Of a DNA stretch of 64,000 bases, positions 8,554 through 16,477 are shown in pieces. Positions within the stretch are counted from its first letter, which is position 1. Each line of letters begins with the position of its first letter. The DNA comes from Paenibacillus polymyxa (GTDB lineage Bacteria > Bacillota > Bacilli > Paenibacillales > Paenibacillaceae), in the NCBI RefSeq assembly GCF_018614975.1, contig NZ_JAGGNR010000047.1, positions 37,379-101,378 on the forward strand, read 5' to 3'. Below the pieces are notes generated by a model, which made no database searches, was not told the origin of the DNA, and saw nothing but the letters and a program-made list of their open reading frames with translations. Both the position numbers and the translations under genes were made by a program.

Positions 8554-8570
8554 GTTTCATGTGATGAAAC
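8554..8570. promoter_or_regulatory. Probable operator in the iclR leader
   Basis: Perfect inverted repeat GTTTCAT-GTG-ATGAAAC starting about 6 bases after the expected transcription start, immediately before the ribosome site. The same half-sites recur upstream of acnA at 22281-22297. Inferred to bind the IclR-family regulator encoded next to it. Confidence 0.6.
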
Positions 8571-8589
8571 ATGAGGAGGGCATTATGCC

Positions 8590-9333
8590 ATGGAAGATCG
8601 CAAGTTAACCGTCCGGGCTGTGGAACGGGCGCTGGATATATTATTATGTTTTACCACACGCAGTGATCTGGGACTCACCGAGATTGCCAGCCAGATCGGC
8701 CTGCACAAAAGTACAGTGCACCGCTTGATGGCTACACTGGAGGATCGAGGGTTCGTGATCCGCGATGCAGCAACAGAGAAGTACCGACTTGGCATCCGAA
8801 TCTGGGAGCTGTCTGCACATATGTCCCGCAGTGATGATCCCGCTATTCTGCTGCTGCCTGCGATGGAGCGGCTGAGAGATCGATTGGGAGAGACCGTGAG
8901 TCTGTACCTGCGTGATGGCAGTGAACGGATTCGGATTCAGGCTGTGCAAAGTGATCAGGCGATTCGCCGAGTCGCTCCTGTCGGTGTCAGACTCCCGCTG
9001 TCTGTGGGGGCTTCCAGCAAAGTCTTGATGGCGTTTGCCACGGATGAGGATCGTGAAGAACTGATGAACGGGCCGGAATGGCCGGTGTTTATTGATCCGG
9101 CGGTGTATTTGGCGCAAATGGGAGATATCCGGGATAACGGATATGCGACGAGTTATGAGGAACGTGAGCCGGGAGCTGCCGCGGTATCGGTACCGATTAT
9201 GGATCGCAGAGGCAATATTGCAGCTGCCCTCTCGGTCTCAGGGCCTGTCAGCCGACTTTCGCAGGAGACATTGCATGAGTATGCACCGGTGCTGAAGGAA
9301 GCTGCTACGCAGATGGGGCTCATGTTATCCTGA
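8590..9333 (+). CDS. IclR-family transcriptional regulator
   Basis: A 247-residue protein with the family layout: an N-terminal winged helix-turn-helix (residues about 5-65, LTEIASQIGLHKSTVHRLMATLEDRGF) and a C-terminal ligand-binding domain (about 80-245; GVRLPLSVGASSKVLMAF and the conserved GAAAVSVPIMDRRG). IclR regulators sense small carbon metabolites and act as repressors or activators. The start follows GAGGAGG by about 10 bases. Its promoter carries two palindromes, which suggests autoregulation. The ligand cannot be told from sequence. The nearby hydrolase and the distant acnA, which shares the operator motif, are candidate targets. Confidence 0.92.
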   Translation: MEDRKLTVRAVERALDILLCFTTRSDLGLTEIASQIGLHKSTVHRLMATLEDRGFVIRDAATEKYRLGIRIWELSAHMSRSDDPAILLLPAMERLRDRLGETVSLYLRDGSERIRIQAVQSDQAIRRVAPVGVRLPLSVGASSKVLMAFATDEDREELMNGPEWPVFIDPAVYLAQMGDIRDNGYATSYEEREPGAAAVSVPIMDRRGNIAAALSVSGPVSRLSQETLHEYAPVLKEAATQMGLMLS

Positions 9334-9485
9334 TGTTGATGTAAGCTTTTTCTCCAATTGAGTTAATTTTCTGGAATATAAAGGTTGTTTTTATGTTCCA
9401 GTTGCGCTACTCTGTAATGGACGGCCCATTGGGGCCAGCTTCATTGAATATGAACGGCGGCTTGTGTATGCCGCAACTTGTTAAC

Positions 9486-9588
9486 GTTACTGGGGGAGTC
9501 CGAACTGTCCGGACTGAGACGGAATCGCATGAGATTCTAGACCCTTTGAACCTGATCTGGATCATACCAGCGTAGGGAAGTAATCGGC
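9486..9588 (+). promoter_or_regulatory. TPP riboswitch (THI element)
   Basis: The conserved blocks are present in order: CTGGGGGAGTCC, GGACTGAGA, GACCCTTTGAACCTGATCTG, and GATCATACCAGCGTAGGGAAGT, which matches the THI-box core. Thiamine pyrophosphate binding is expected to shut off thiC, here through the terminator at 9677-9707. Confidence 0.95.
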
Positions 9589-9676
9589 GATATGACCACA
9601 ACCACCACATGATGTGACCCTTGCATTACTCCGTTAAGGAGCTGCATGAAGGTGCATTATTGGTGATGGACATTAA

Positions 9677-9707
9677 AAGTCGGTTCCTTCGGGGACCGGC
9701 TTTTTTA
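9677..9707 (+). terminator. Riboswitch-controlled terminator upstream of thiC
   Basis: Stem AGTCGGTTCC and GGGACCGGCT with a TTCG loop, followed by TTTTTT. It lies between the TPP aptamer and thiC, so it is probably the expression platform. About 280 bases with no other recognisable element separate it from the thiC start. Confidence 0.85.
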
Positions 9708-9985
9708 TATACAGTGAACGGGCGATATTGCACGTACTCCATTGATTTCTTTTTCAATAACCTGCGAAAGTGGGCTTGGATGATGAGAGAGAAGTCAACA
9801 TAGATCCTTGATCTGTGGAGCCTCCGTTATGTTGTGAACTGTACATGAAAAGTGTCTCTCCTGGTCTGGTGCAGGATCGCTCTTTCTTCTCTGCATTGTG
9901 CATGATTTGGGACAGGTACGTAAGCGAACTGATGACGATACCAACCAAACCAAGTGAACGAACACTGAGGAGGAGACGAGCGAAC

Positions 9986-11803
9986 ATGAGTACAGGAAAT
10001 CAAACGGGACAACAAGCGATGGAACAGGAACATAACGGTCAGCAGGTGGAAAAGAAAACAAGCGCGGCCGGACGGGTTCAGCCCTTTCCGGGCAGCCGCA
10101 AAGTCTACATTCAGGGCTCACGGCCGGACATTGCTGTACCGGAACGTGAGATAGCCCTTCATGATACAAATACTCCCCAAGGGGTGGAGCATAACGAACC
10201 GCTGTGTGTCTACGATACGAGCGGTCCCATGACTGATCCCGGATTTCACGCCGATATCCGGACAGGTCTGCCAGCCCTGCGTACCCGCTGGATCACAGAG
10301 CGTGGCGATGTGGAGGCTTACGAAGGCCGTACAGTTAAACCCGAGGATAACGGACTAAAGCCCGGAGGGAAGAGAGCTGGAGCTGAAGAGTACCCTGGAT
10401 TACGCGATAAACCGCTGCGAGCACAGACAGGACGCTGTGTGACTCAGATGCACTACGCGAGACAGGGAGTCATTACGGCAGAGATGGAGTTTGCCGCCAT
10501 TCGTGAAGGCGTGGAGCCGGAATTCGTGCGGCAGGAGCTGGCGAGTGGAAGAGCCATTCTGCCATGTAACATTAATCACCCGGAGAGTGAGCCGATGTTG
10601 ATCGGTCGTCATTTTCATGTGAAGATCAATGCCAACATAGGTAACTCTGCCGTATCTTCCTCCATCGAGGAAGAGGTCGAGAAGATGACCTGGGCGGTAC
10701 GATGGGGATCGGATACCGTTATGGATCTGTCCACAGGCAAAAACATTCATACCACCCGGGAGTGGATCATCCGTAATTCACCTGTGCCGATTGGTACGGT
10801 GCCGCTGTATCAGGCGCTGGAGAAGGTGAATGGCGAAGCGGAAGCGCTGACCTGGGAGTTGTACCGTGACACACTCATTGAGCAGGCAGAGCAGGGCGTG
10901 GACTACTTTACGATTCATGCAGGTGTACTGCTGCGTTATATCCCCATGACCGCCAAGCGGATGACAGGCATTGTGTCCCGGGGCGGGTCCATTATGGCAG
11001 CATGGTGCCTTGCGCATCATCAGGAGAATTTTTTGTACACCCATTTTGAAGAAATCTGCGAGATTATGAAAAGGTATGATGTGGCGTTTTCGCTGGGAGA
11101 TGGACTTCGTCCAGGCAGTATCTACGATGCCAATGACGAAGCTCAGATGGCGGAACTGGCTACGCTTGGGGAACTGACGCAGATCGCATGGAAGCATGAT
11201 GTGCAGGTGATGATTGAAGGCCCGGGGCATGTGCCGATGCACAAGATCAAGGAGAATGTGGACCTGCAGATGGAGATATGTAAAGAGGCACCGTTCTATA
11301 CGCTGGGGCCGCTGACGACCGACATTGCCCCGGGATACGATCACATCACGTCTGCCATTGGGGCAGCCATGATTGGTTGGTTCGGCACGTCCATGCTCTG
11401 TTATGTTACGCCAAAAGAACATCTGGGCTTGCCCAACAAGGATGATGTGCGGGAAGGGGTCATCGCCTACAAGATCGCAGCTCACGCCGCCGATCTGGCG
11501 AAGGGTCATCCGCGTGCCCAGCGCCGGGATGACGCATTGTCCAAAGCACGGTTCGAGTTCCGTTGGCGTGACCAGTTCAACCTCTCACTGGACCCGGAAC
11601 GTGCGCTGTCCTACCATGATGAGACGCTGCCAGCAGAAGGAGCCAAAGAAGCTCATTTCTGCTCCATGTGCGGACCAAAGTTCTGTAGCATGCGCATCAC
11701 GCAGGACATTCGTGCCTTTGCGGCGGATAAAGGATTGTCCGAGAATGAGGCTGTAGCTGCCGGGATGCAGGAAAAGGCAGAGGAATATCGGACACGCTCC
11801 TAG
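9986..11803 (+). CDS. thiC: Phosphomethylpyrimidine synthase (ThiC)
   Basis: A 605-residue radical-SAM enzyme that converts 5-aminoimidazole ribotide to hydroxymethylpyrimidine phosphate for thiamine synthesis. The C-terminal cluster motif CSMCGPKFCSM (CX2CX4C) is present, as are ThiC blocks such as NIGNSAVSSSIEEEVEKM, MEGPGHVP-like MIEGPGHVPMHKI and GPLTTDIAPGYDHI. The ATG at 9986 is chosen because GAGGAGGAGACGAG precedes it. The reading frame stays open upstream to 9815 but that part has no ThiC similarity. The gene stands alone here behind a TPP riboswitch. Confidence 0.96.
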   Translation: MSTGNQTGQQAMEQEHNGQQVEKKTSAAGRVQPFPGSRKVYIQGSRPDIAVPEREIALHDTNTPQGVEHNEPLCVYDTSGPMTDPGFHADIRTGLPALRTRWITERGDVEAYEGRTVKPEDNGLKPGGKRAGAEEYPGLRDKPLRAQTGRCVTQMHYARQGVITAEMEFAAIREGVEPEFVRQELASGRAILPCNINHPESEPMLIGRHFHVKINANIGNSAVSSSIEEEVEKMTWAVRWGSDTVMDLSTGKNIHTTREWIIRNSPVPIGTVPLYQALEKVNGEAEALTWELYRDTLIEQAEQGVDYFTIHAGVLLRYIPMTAKRMTGIVSRGGSIMAAWCLAHHQENFLYTHFEEICEIMKRYDVAFSLGDGLRPGSIYDANDEAQMAELATLGELTQIAWKHDVQVMIEGPGHVPMHKIKENVDLQMEICKEAPFYTLGPLTTDIAPGYDHITSAIGAAMIGWFGTSMLCYVTPKEHLGLPNKDDVREGVIAYKIAAHAADLAKGHPRAQRRDDALSKARFEFRWRDQFNLSLDPERALSYHDETLPAEGAKEAHFCSMCGPKFCSMRITQDIRAFAADKGLSENEAVAAGMQEKAEEYRTRS

Positions 11804-11914
11804 GCGCCGGTACAGCGCAAGCTGGGCAGTCTGACATCGTTTGAAGGTGAGAATACTGCTATCATGTCTTTTTCTTATTGATCAGCTTCCTGATACTTTT
11901 TATCAGCATTATGG

Positions 11915-11943
11915 TTGATTGTCTAGCAGATGTTTAATAAAAT
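11915..11943 (+). promoter_or_regulatory. Promoter of the putative antitoxin RNA
   Basis: TTGATT at 11915-11920 and TAAAAT at 11938-11943, spacer exactly 17 bases. The expected transcription start is near 11950, and no open frame with a ribosome site follows. Confidence 0.6.
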
Positions 11944-11949
11944 GGATGT

Positions 11950-12084
11950 AAGTAAACACCAATAAGAGTAGCCAGGCCAATGGCTACTCCTGCACAGCAT
12001 TTGCGGTGGGTATTCCTCCGAGTGCAGCAAGTTCAGATGAAGTGACCCGTCAGGCCGTCAACCTGTGGCGGGTCATTTCTTTTT
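11950..12084 (+). ncRNA. Putative antisense RNA antitoxin (RatA/SR4-like)
   Basis: A predicted transcript of about 135 bases. It starts after the promoter at 11915-11943 and ends at a terminator whose stem TGACCCG/CGGGTCA (12043-12075) is followed by TTTCTTTTT. It is convergent with the 27-residue toxin gene, covers its last codons and lies opposite the 3' region of the toxin mRNA. This is the layout of txpA/RatA and bsrG/SR4, where the antisense RNA pairs with the toxin mRNA 3' end and triggers decay. The promoter, terminator and overlap are seen; the function is inferred. Confidence 0.55.
11960..11989 (-). terminator. Probable terminator of the toxin mRNA
   Basis: Perfect stem GAGTAGCCA/TGGCTACTC (11966-11989). 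On the minus strand it is followed by TTATTGGTGTTT. It would give a toxin mRNA of about 250 bases with a long 3' untranslated part opposite the antisense RNA. Confidence 0.6.
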
Positions 12085-12156
12085 ACGATCGATGTATGTC
12101 AGGAGCGCAATAATTAACATCGCAAACACGATTACGTCGTTAAAAGAGAAGTTCAT
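12073..12156 (-). CDS. Putative holin-like type I toxin peptide (27 residues)
   Basis: The translation is MNFSFNDVIVFAMLIIALL followed by TYIDRKKK. A single hydrophobic helix ending in IIALLTYID and a short basic tail is the hallmark of the small holin-like toxin family (TxpA/BsrG/YonT type) of Firmicutes. These peptides insert in or disturb the membrane. The ribosome site GGGAGGTGATCC is almost the full anti-16S complement and sits 1 base before the ATG, so initiation may use the GGAGG core about 8 bases upstream. An extended -10 promoter lies 60 bases upstream, and a convergent RNA covers the 3' end. A non-toxic membrane peptide is possible, but every expected part of a type I module is present. 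Confidence 0.7.
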   Translation of the reverse strand: MNFSFNDVIVFAMLIIALLTYIDRKKK

Positions 12157-12215
12157 AGGATCACCTCCCACTGGAGGCAAGCCTATTTTCCACCACAAAT
12201 TGGCTGTACAAAGTG

Positions 12216-12224
12216 ATTATACCA
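12216..12224 (-). promoter_or_regulatory. Extended -10 promoter of the toxin gene
   Basis: TGGTATAAT on the minus strand (perfect TATAAT with the TG extension). No good -35 is seen. The predicted start near 12208 leaves a leader of about 50 bases. Confidence 0.65.
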
Positions 12225-12229
12225 TTTGA

Positions 12230-12258
12230 AATGCTCTTGTTGGAGAGCATTTTTATTT
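12230..12258. terminator. Terminator-like hairpin after the racemase gene
   Basis: Stem ATGCTCT/AGAGCAT with a 6-base loop. The better T-run (TTTTTATTTT) is on the plus strand. It separates the toxin promoter from the racemase gene. Confidence 0.55.
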
Positions 12259-12328
12259 TGCAAAAGGAGCCTACATACTGGTTTTTACAAGTTTTAAGTG
12301 ATTGGAATATTTCACTCCAAATCAGCCA

Positions 12329-13018
12329 CTACTGTCGAGCCACGCCTAAATTCTTCTCCAAATACGCCGCAAGCAATGCCAGCGGGTTATGGATCGGCAT
12401 ACCGCGACCTACTGTAACCTGTGCAGCTGCGGGAGCCATAGATAGTTGAGCTGCCACTACCGTTTTACCCGGATGCTGCTCAGCAATCTGCTGTAAGCCT
12501 TCATGTACAGCTTCAAGATACCCTTGCTGATCTCCTCGCATGATCAACTCAAATGTCCCAGGGATGCACACCGCTTCCGTCTGAGATGTCTGGGAAACGT
12601 GTAGTTTCACATCCTCATCCTCTTGCTGTAATGCCTGATTCAACCGTGCCATCGTGCCTTCAACGGTTGCCGGGTTGGTGAATGCGATTATGTAATCTCC
12701 CGGTACTCGCCGCATCTCCTGCAATAACGGATCATCTATGCCGATCACAGGCACAGGGACCTGTATGGCTTCCTGCTCCAGTACTGCCGCAAACAGGGTA
12801 CACGTGACCAGAATGGCATCGGTATGACACTCGGCGATCCATTGGAGCGTCTGAGCTACCTTCTTGTGAATGACGACCTCGGAAAAGTCAGCGTCATGTT
12901 TAAGACGGTCCAGACCTGGATCGACGTAATGAACCAATTCAACCTCATAAGGAGCAAGCGTCTCTTCAATTAAGGCGATGTTGGAATAATGAGCGTGAAA
13001 ACAACCAATGGTGATCAT
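12329..13018 (-). CDS. Asp/Glu racemase superfamily protein
   Basis: A 229-residue cytoplasmic protein with the fold signature of aspartate/glutamate/hydantoin racemases: an N-terminal MITIGCFHAHYSNIALIEE, then ILVTCTLFAAVL carrying the first catalytic-type Cys and a GIDDPLL segment. The second catalytic Cys would be expected around AQLSMAPAA near residue 195, but a Ser or Ala sits there. It may therefore be a decarboxylase- or isomerase-like member or an inactive homologue. No neighbour points to a substrate. The start has a weak purine-rich site. Confidence 0.7.
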   Translation of the reverse strand: MITIGCFHAHYSNIALIEETLAPYEVELVHYVDPGLDRLKHDADFSEVVIHKKVAQTLQWIAECHTDAILVTCTLFAAVLEQEAIQVPVPVIGIDDPLLQEMRRVPGDYIIAFTNPATVEGTMARLNQALQQEDEDVKLHVSQTSQTEAVCIPGTFELIMRGDQQGYLEAVHEGLQQIAEQHPGKTVVAAQLSMAPAAAQVTVGRGMPIHNPLALLAAYLEKNLGVARQ

Positions 13019-13116
13019 GTGCTAAGTCCCCTTTTACAGTTCGTATATGTCATGAATCTCGTAGATATTTAAACCATTATAGAAACATGCCTGAGGACTG
13101 TACAGTCGTTTATTGC

Positions 13117-13165
13117 TCAACGCCAATAACCGCCCTTCCGCCAAGTTGCGGAAAGACGGTTGATA
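13117..13165. repeat. Imperfect hairpin downstream of the 55-residue gene
   Basis: AACCGCCCTTCCGC pairs with GCGGAAAGACGGTT apart from two mismatches, with a 6-base loop. There is no T-run on either strand. It probably marks the 3' end of the small minus-strand gene, or it is a mobile small repeat. Confidence 0.4.
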
Positions 13166-13197
13166 ACCGGAGTCGAATAAGGGTCCGGTGTCCATTT

Positions 13198-13365
13198 TTA
13201 TCTAAGGGAAGGAGAAGCATTTTTCTTCGCCATTTTTTGCTGCAGAATTTCATGAAAGGATAGGCCTTGAGTGTTCTCATTCTCCTTTTTGGGAGCAGTG
13301 GTCGCCGTGTTGCGCGGATATTGGTGGTGGTACGGGATCATTTGCTGAATAGGCATGCGGATCAT
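13198..13365 (-). CDS. Small protein of unknown function (55 residues)
   Basis: Begins MIRMPIQQMIPYHHQYP and ends with a helix-like block SFHEILQQKMAKK. The ribosome site AAAGGAGG stands 9 bases before the ATG, which is good support for translation. No membrane segment or cysteine is present. The S-F-x-E-I-L-Q-Q-K motif is reminiscent of short motifs near the start of some flagellar-operon proteins, but no flagellar gene is near, so I make no functional claim. Confidence 0.6.
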   Translation of the reverse strand: MIRMPIQQMIPYHHQYPRNTATTAPKKENENTQGLSFHEILQQKMAKKNASPSLR

Positions 13366-13546
13366 CTTGGTTCCTCCTTTAAAGCATGTTAAATATGCAA
13401 TTAATATGATGTAATACAGGTTATGTATTTCGACTGTTTATGTTTCCTGATGCACTTATAGGTACATATGACTTGTTAGACGAAATAGAAGGGTGTAAGG
13501 CGTAATTCCAATTGGATTGTAGTGATTTTACCCGGTTTTAAGGAGA

Positions 13547-13560
13547 TGTAAACGTTTTTA
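13547..13560 (+). promoter_or_regulatory. cre-like sequence, one mismatch
   Basis: TGTAAACGTTTTTA fits the CcpA consensus TGWAANCGNTNWCA except for T in place of the C near the end. It lies 28 bases before a possible 27-codon frame. Confidence 0.3.
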
Positions 13561-13587
13561 GGGAAATTCAGGAGGAAAGGACCTGAT

Positions 13588-13671
13588 ATGAAAGGTTTGA
13601 TATGGGAGGATCGAATCGGTTGTTATGTGAATAGTCCTAATTTTAAGGAAGTCAATGGTATCCGCATATGA
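13588..13671 (+). CDS. Possible 27-residue peptide
   Basis: The frame starts MKGLIWEDRIGCYVNS and is preceded by AGGAGGAAAGG 7 to 12 bases upstream. It lies in a stretch with no other gene (13366-13763). No similarity is recognised. It may be chance; the site is the only support. Confidence 0.25.
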   Translation: MKGLIWEDRIGCYVNSPNFKEVNGIRI

Positions 13672-13763
13672 GGCATATTATCTGGTTAAATGATGCAAAT
13701 CATGCTAACTAACTTGGTACCATGGTCGGGTTGTTTAGGTGGTAATGTAGTTCCGGATATAAC

Positions 13764-13790
13764 AAAAAAACTGCCGAGTGTACTCGGCAG
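13764..13790 (-). terminator. Intrinsic terminator of the zinc-ribbon gene
   Basis: Stem CTGCCGAGT/ACTCGGCAG followed on the minus strand by seven T residues. Confidence 0.9.
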
Positions 13791-13854
13791 CTTGCGTGAT
13801 ATGAAGAAGGACGCGAGGAAACTTTGATCCTGTCTGAGGTGTATAGTGTTGGCT

Positions 13855-14673
13855 TTATCTACTTTGTCGAACAGCGATGTATATATCCACTTGTACACTT
13901 TCGGGATTCAGGCTGCGTTCATCATATAACTCAAAATCCCCGGTGAACGTACGATCGCTTTGTTTATCCCATGCCCACACGGCTCCCCAAGCTTCGTGAG
14001 CAACCTCTGCCATCGGTCCTTTTCTGGAAGTGAATACGGCGTAAGTTGCAGGAGGGAGTAGAATGTCGTCCAATCCTTCAGGCAATGATTCGTTCGGACT
14101 TACCTCATGCCCTACCAGTATGGTGTATTCTCCGGTTATGCCATCGGTGTAATTCGTGTAACAGCCATAGCGGGCAGCTTCGGGTCCAGGGAGGTGCTCT
14201 GAGGCAAAATAATTGTTCCAGAGTTCCTGAATACAGCCTTTGCCACTCATCTCAATGGCATTGGTTGTACGGGCGGATACGCCGGCAAGACGTTTGCTGG
14301 GGAGCGTGACATAACGAACGGGCTGGGCAGATAACGATTGGATTGTTGTAACCTGACCCGGTATAGCAGAAGTGGTAGATTTTTCTGCCAGAGATTCGGC
14401 ATGTTGTTCCGTTGTATTTGTGCGCCAACGCTTCAAAAAAGGAAGCTGGTTACGGAGCATCGAACGAGCGGATTCCTCGTCCATGCCCTCGTCCTTCAGA
14501 ATGGCAGTGCACATCTCCGTCATGCCCTCGAGTGAAATACCGGGCTGCTCAAACTTACCCTCTTTGTAACAATAGATACAGTACTCACGGGTTGTGCTTC
14601 CATCTGCTTCCGTTCCGAATTGGGCAGGTGCTGTGAGCGGCATGCCGCAGCTTTGACATACAGTGACGTTCAT
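13855..14673 (-). CDS. Zinc-ribbon plus GyrI-like effector-binding domain protein
   Basis: A 272-residue protein. Residues 1-40 form a zinc ribbon with two Cys pairs (CQSCGMPL and EYCIYCYKEG). After a spacer of about 60 residues, the C-terminal half (about 110-270) resembles the GyrI-like/AraC effector-binding fold (VRYVTLPSKRLAGVS, ATYAVFTSRKGP, FELYDERS). Such domains bind drugs or peptides. No helix-turn-helix is present, so it is not itself an AraC regulator. The start at 14673 follows AAGGAGG by 9 bases; a longer frame upstream lacks a site. It is next to a WYL regulator on the same strand, 73 bases away, which may control it. Confidence 0.75.
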   Translation of the reverse strand: MNVTVCQSCGMPLTAPAQFGTEADGSTTREYCIYCYKEGKFEQPGISLEGMTEMCTAILKDEGMDEESARSMLRNQLPFLKRWRTNTTEQHAESLAEKSTTSAIPGQVTTIQSLSAQPVRYVTLPSKRLAGVSARTTNAIEMSGKGCIQELWNNYFASEHLPGPEAARYGCYTNYTDGITGEYTILVGHEVSPNESLPEGLDDILLPPATYAVFTSRKGPMAEVAHEAWGAVWAWDKQSDRTFTGDFELYDERSLNPESVQVDIYIAVRQSR

Positions 14674-14746
14674 GATTGGTTCCTCCTTGTATATGTACAG
14701 ATTGAATATAACTGAAGTATACGGGGAGGAACTGGACAGCTGTCTG

Positions 14747-15697
14747 TCAGGTTTGAGTCGGGGAGATATAATTTTGTACAATTTGCTCCGCGATACGGCA
14801 TATCTCGTCCCGAATATGTTGAGGTTCCAATACTTCAATGTCCGCGCCGAAGCCCAGAATGAACCCATATAACCACGCATCCTCTGGAAAAGCAACCTGG
14901 CTGATATAATACCCAGTCCCATCAGGGATGACGTTCTCGATCCCAAACCATTCTTCCGCAATATGACGGACGCGAGGATGGAATTTCAAGGTTAACTTAG
15001 CTTGATTGTCTGGACGGCTCCATTCCTGTTGCCAGGGTCTGTCCTGTGGGTTGATGACTTTACGCTCGAAGTGCTCATTAGCAAGCGTGACATCTTGCAT
15101 GCGCACAAGCTTGAACATGCGAAATTGATTCCGCTCGTGACAAAAAGCATACAGGTACCAGGAATGCTTCTTGAGTACGATGGTATGAGGGTCGGCAGTT
15201 CGGTGAGTCTGGATACCTTCCGCACTGCAGTAGGTAAAGGTTACGGGTCGCAATTGATCCATACCTTGTTCGATAAGTTCAAGCTTGATTTTTAGCGCTT
15301 CGGGATGCGTCCAGGTTGAATAATCAACGATGAATCGATTGGTATTGGCCTGAAAATCGTCATTTTTGGATTCAGGTACGATGCTACTGAGTTTTTCGAC
15401 CAGAAGCTCACGCGCCGCATTAGCATGGGAGGTGGATACACTGCGAAGTGCAGTGACGATGGAAGCGAGGTCCTTGTCTGTTAATACGTTTCGATCCAGA
15501 CGGTAGCCCTCTGCCAGACCAATCCCGCCGCTTGCCCCCTGATACGTCACCACAGGGATGCCTGCTTGACCTAGTGTATCGATGTCCCGATAGATGGTCC
15601 GGATCGATACTTCGAACATATCTGCCAAGTCTTTGGCTTGTACCCGTCCACGATTGATTAGCAGCACTACGATGGCTAATAAACGCTCCAGTTTCAT
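14747..15697 (-). CDS. YafY-type WYL-domain transcriptional regulator
   Basis: A 316-residue protein. The N-terminus is a DeoR/HTH_11 winged helix (residues about 5-60, VQAKDLADMFEVSIRTIYRDIDTL). The middle region contains a WYL domain (about 140-220; HSWYLYAFCHERNQFRMFKLVRM) and the C-terminus a WCX-type extension. WYL regulators bind nucleotides or nucleic acids and often act as local switches. The start has AAAGGAATCC upstream. It is divergent from the vanR-like gene with 84 bases between start codons. Confidence 0.88.
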   Translation of the reverse strand: MKLERLLAIVVLLINRGRVQAKDLADMFEVSIRTIYRDIDTLGQAGIPVVTYQGASGGIGLAEGYRLDRNVLTDKDLASIVTALRSVSTSHANAARELLVEKLSSIVPESKNDDFQANTNRFIVDYSTWTHPEALKIKLELIEQGMDQLRPVTFTYCSAEGIQTHRTADPHTIVLKKHSWYLYAFCHERNQFRMFKLVRMQDVTLANEHFERKVINPQDRPWQQEWSRPDNQAKLTLKFHPRVRHIAEEWFGIENVIPDGTGYYISQVAFPEDAWLYGFILGFGADIEVLEPQHIRDEICRIAEQIVQNYISPTQT

Positions 15698-15740
15698 ATG
15701 TATGGATTCCTTTCATTGGTTTATCTGTTGGATTCAAATA

Positions 15741-15749
15741 TGTTATAAT
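15741..15749 (+). promoter_or_regulatory. Extended -10 promoter of the vanRS-like operon
   Basis: TGTTATAAT on the plus strand 33 bases before the vanR-like start. It lies within the short divergent region shared with the WYL regulator. Confidence 0.6.
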
Positions 15750-15781
15750 GCCCAGCATCACACATAGGAGTGGAATAAGCA

Positions 15782-16477
15782 ATGAAGCGAATTACGATTC
15801 TGATCGCAGACGATGAAGTTGAGATCGCTGATCTGGTTGCTTTACATTTACAAAAAGAAGGATATCACACCATCAAGGCCTTTGACGGGAAGGCGGCGGT
15901 TCAAGCTGTTCAGACTCAAGCGATAGATTTGGCGATTCTGGACATTATGATGCCTGGCATGGATGGGTATGAGGTGACCCGTAAAATTCGGGAGCAGCAT
16001 CATTTACCGATCATTTTCCTGAGTGCCAAAACGTCAGATATGGACAAAATTACGGGGCTTGTGATGGGTGCGGACGATTATATGACTAAACCGTTTAATC
16101 CGATGGAGCTTGTTGCCCGGGTTAACTCCCAGTTACGTCGTTCGCTGCAATTCAGCCAGTCTGCGCCTGTGCAGAGGTCCATTCTGGAGAAAGGTGGGCT
16201 CATCATCACGCCAGATCAACATCGCGTTACACTCTACGGCAAACCAGTGGAACTAACACCGAAGGAGTTTGACATTTTGTATCTGCTCGCGAGCCACCCC
16301 AAGCAGGTGTTCAGTGCCGAAAGCATCTTTGAACAGGTGTGGGGAGAAGCGTATTATGAGAGCGGGAATACGGTAATGGTCCACATTCGTACCCTGCGCA
16401 AAAAGCTGGGAGAAGATGTGAACAAGAACAAGTTTATCAAAACCATTTGGGGTGTGGGGTACACGTTTAATGACTAA
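15782..16477 (+). CDS. VanR-like OmpR-family response regulator
   Basis: A 231-residue protein. The receiver domain (1-120) has the acidic pair ADDE, the phospho-acceptor Asp in LAILDIMMPGMDGYEV, the Thr/Ser site and Lys of YMTKPFNP. The C-terminal winged helix (about 130-230) ends with HIRTLRKKLGED and TIWGVGYTF. It overlaps the next gene, a histidine kinase, and the following genes are VanY- and VanZ-like, so it most likely controls cell-wall peptide trimming. VanR is the nearest named type, but no vanHAX genes are present. Confidence 0.88.
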   Translation: MKRITILIADDEVEIADLVALHLQKEGYHTIKAFDGKAAVQAVQTQAIDLAILDIMMPGMDGYEVTRKIREQHHLPIIFLSAKTSDMDKITGLVMGADDYMTKPFNPMELVARVNSQLRRSLQFSQSAPVQRSILEKGGLIITPDQHRVTLYGKPVELTPKEFDILYLLASHPKQVFSAESIFEQVWGEAYYESGNTVMVHIRTLRKKLGEDVNKNKFIKTIWGVGYTFND

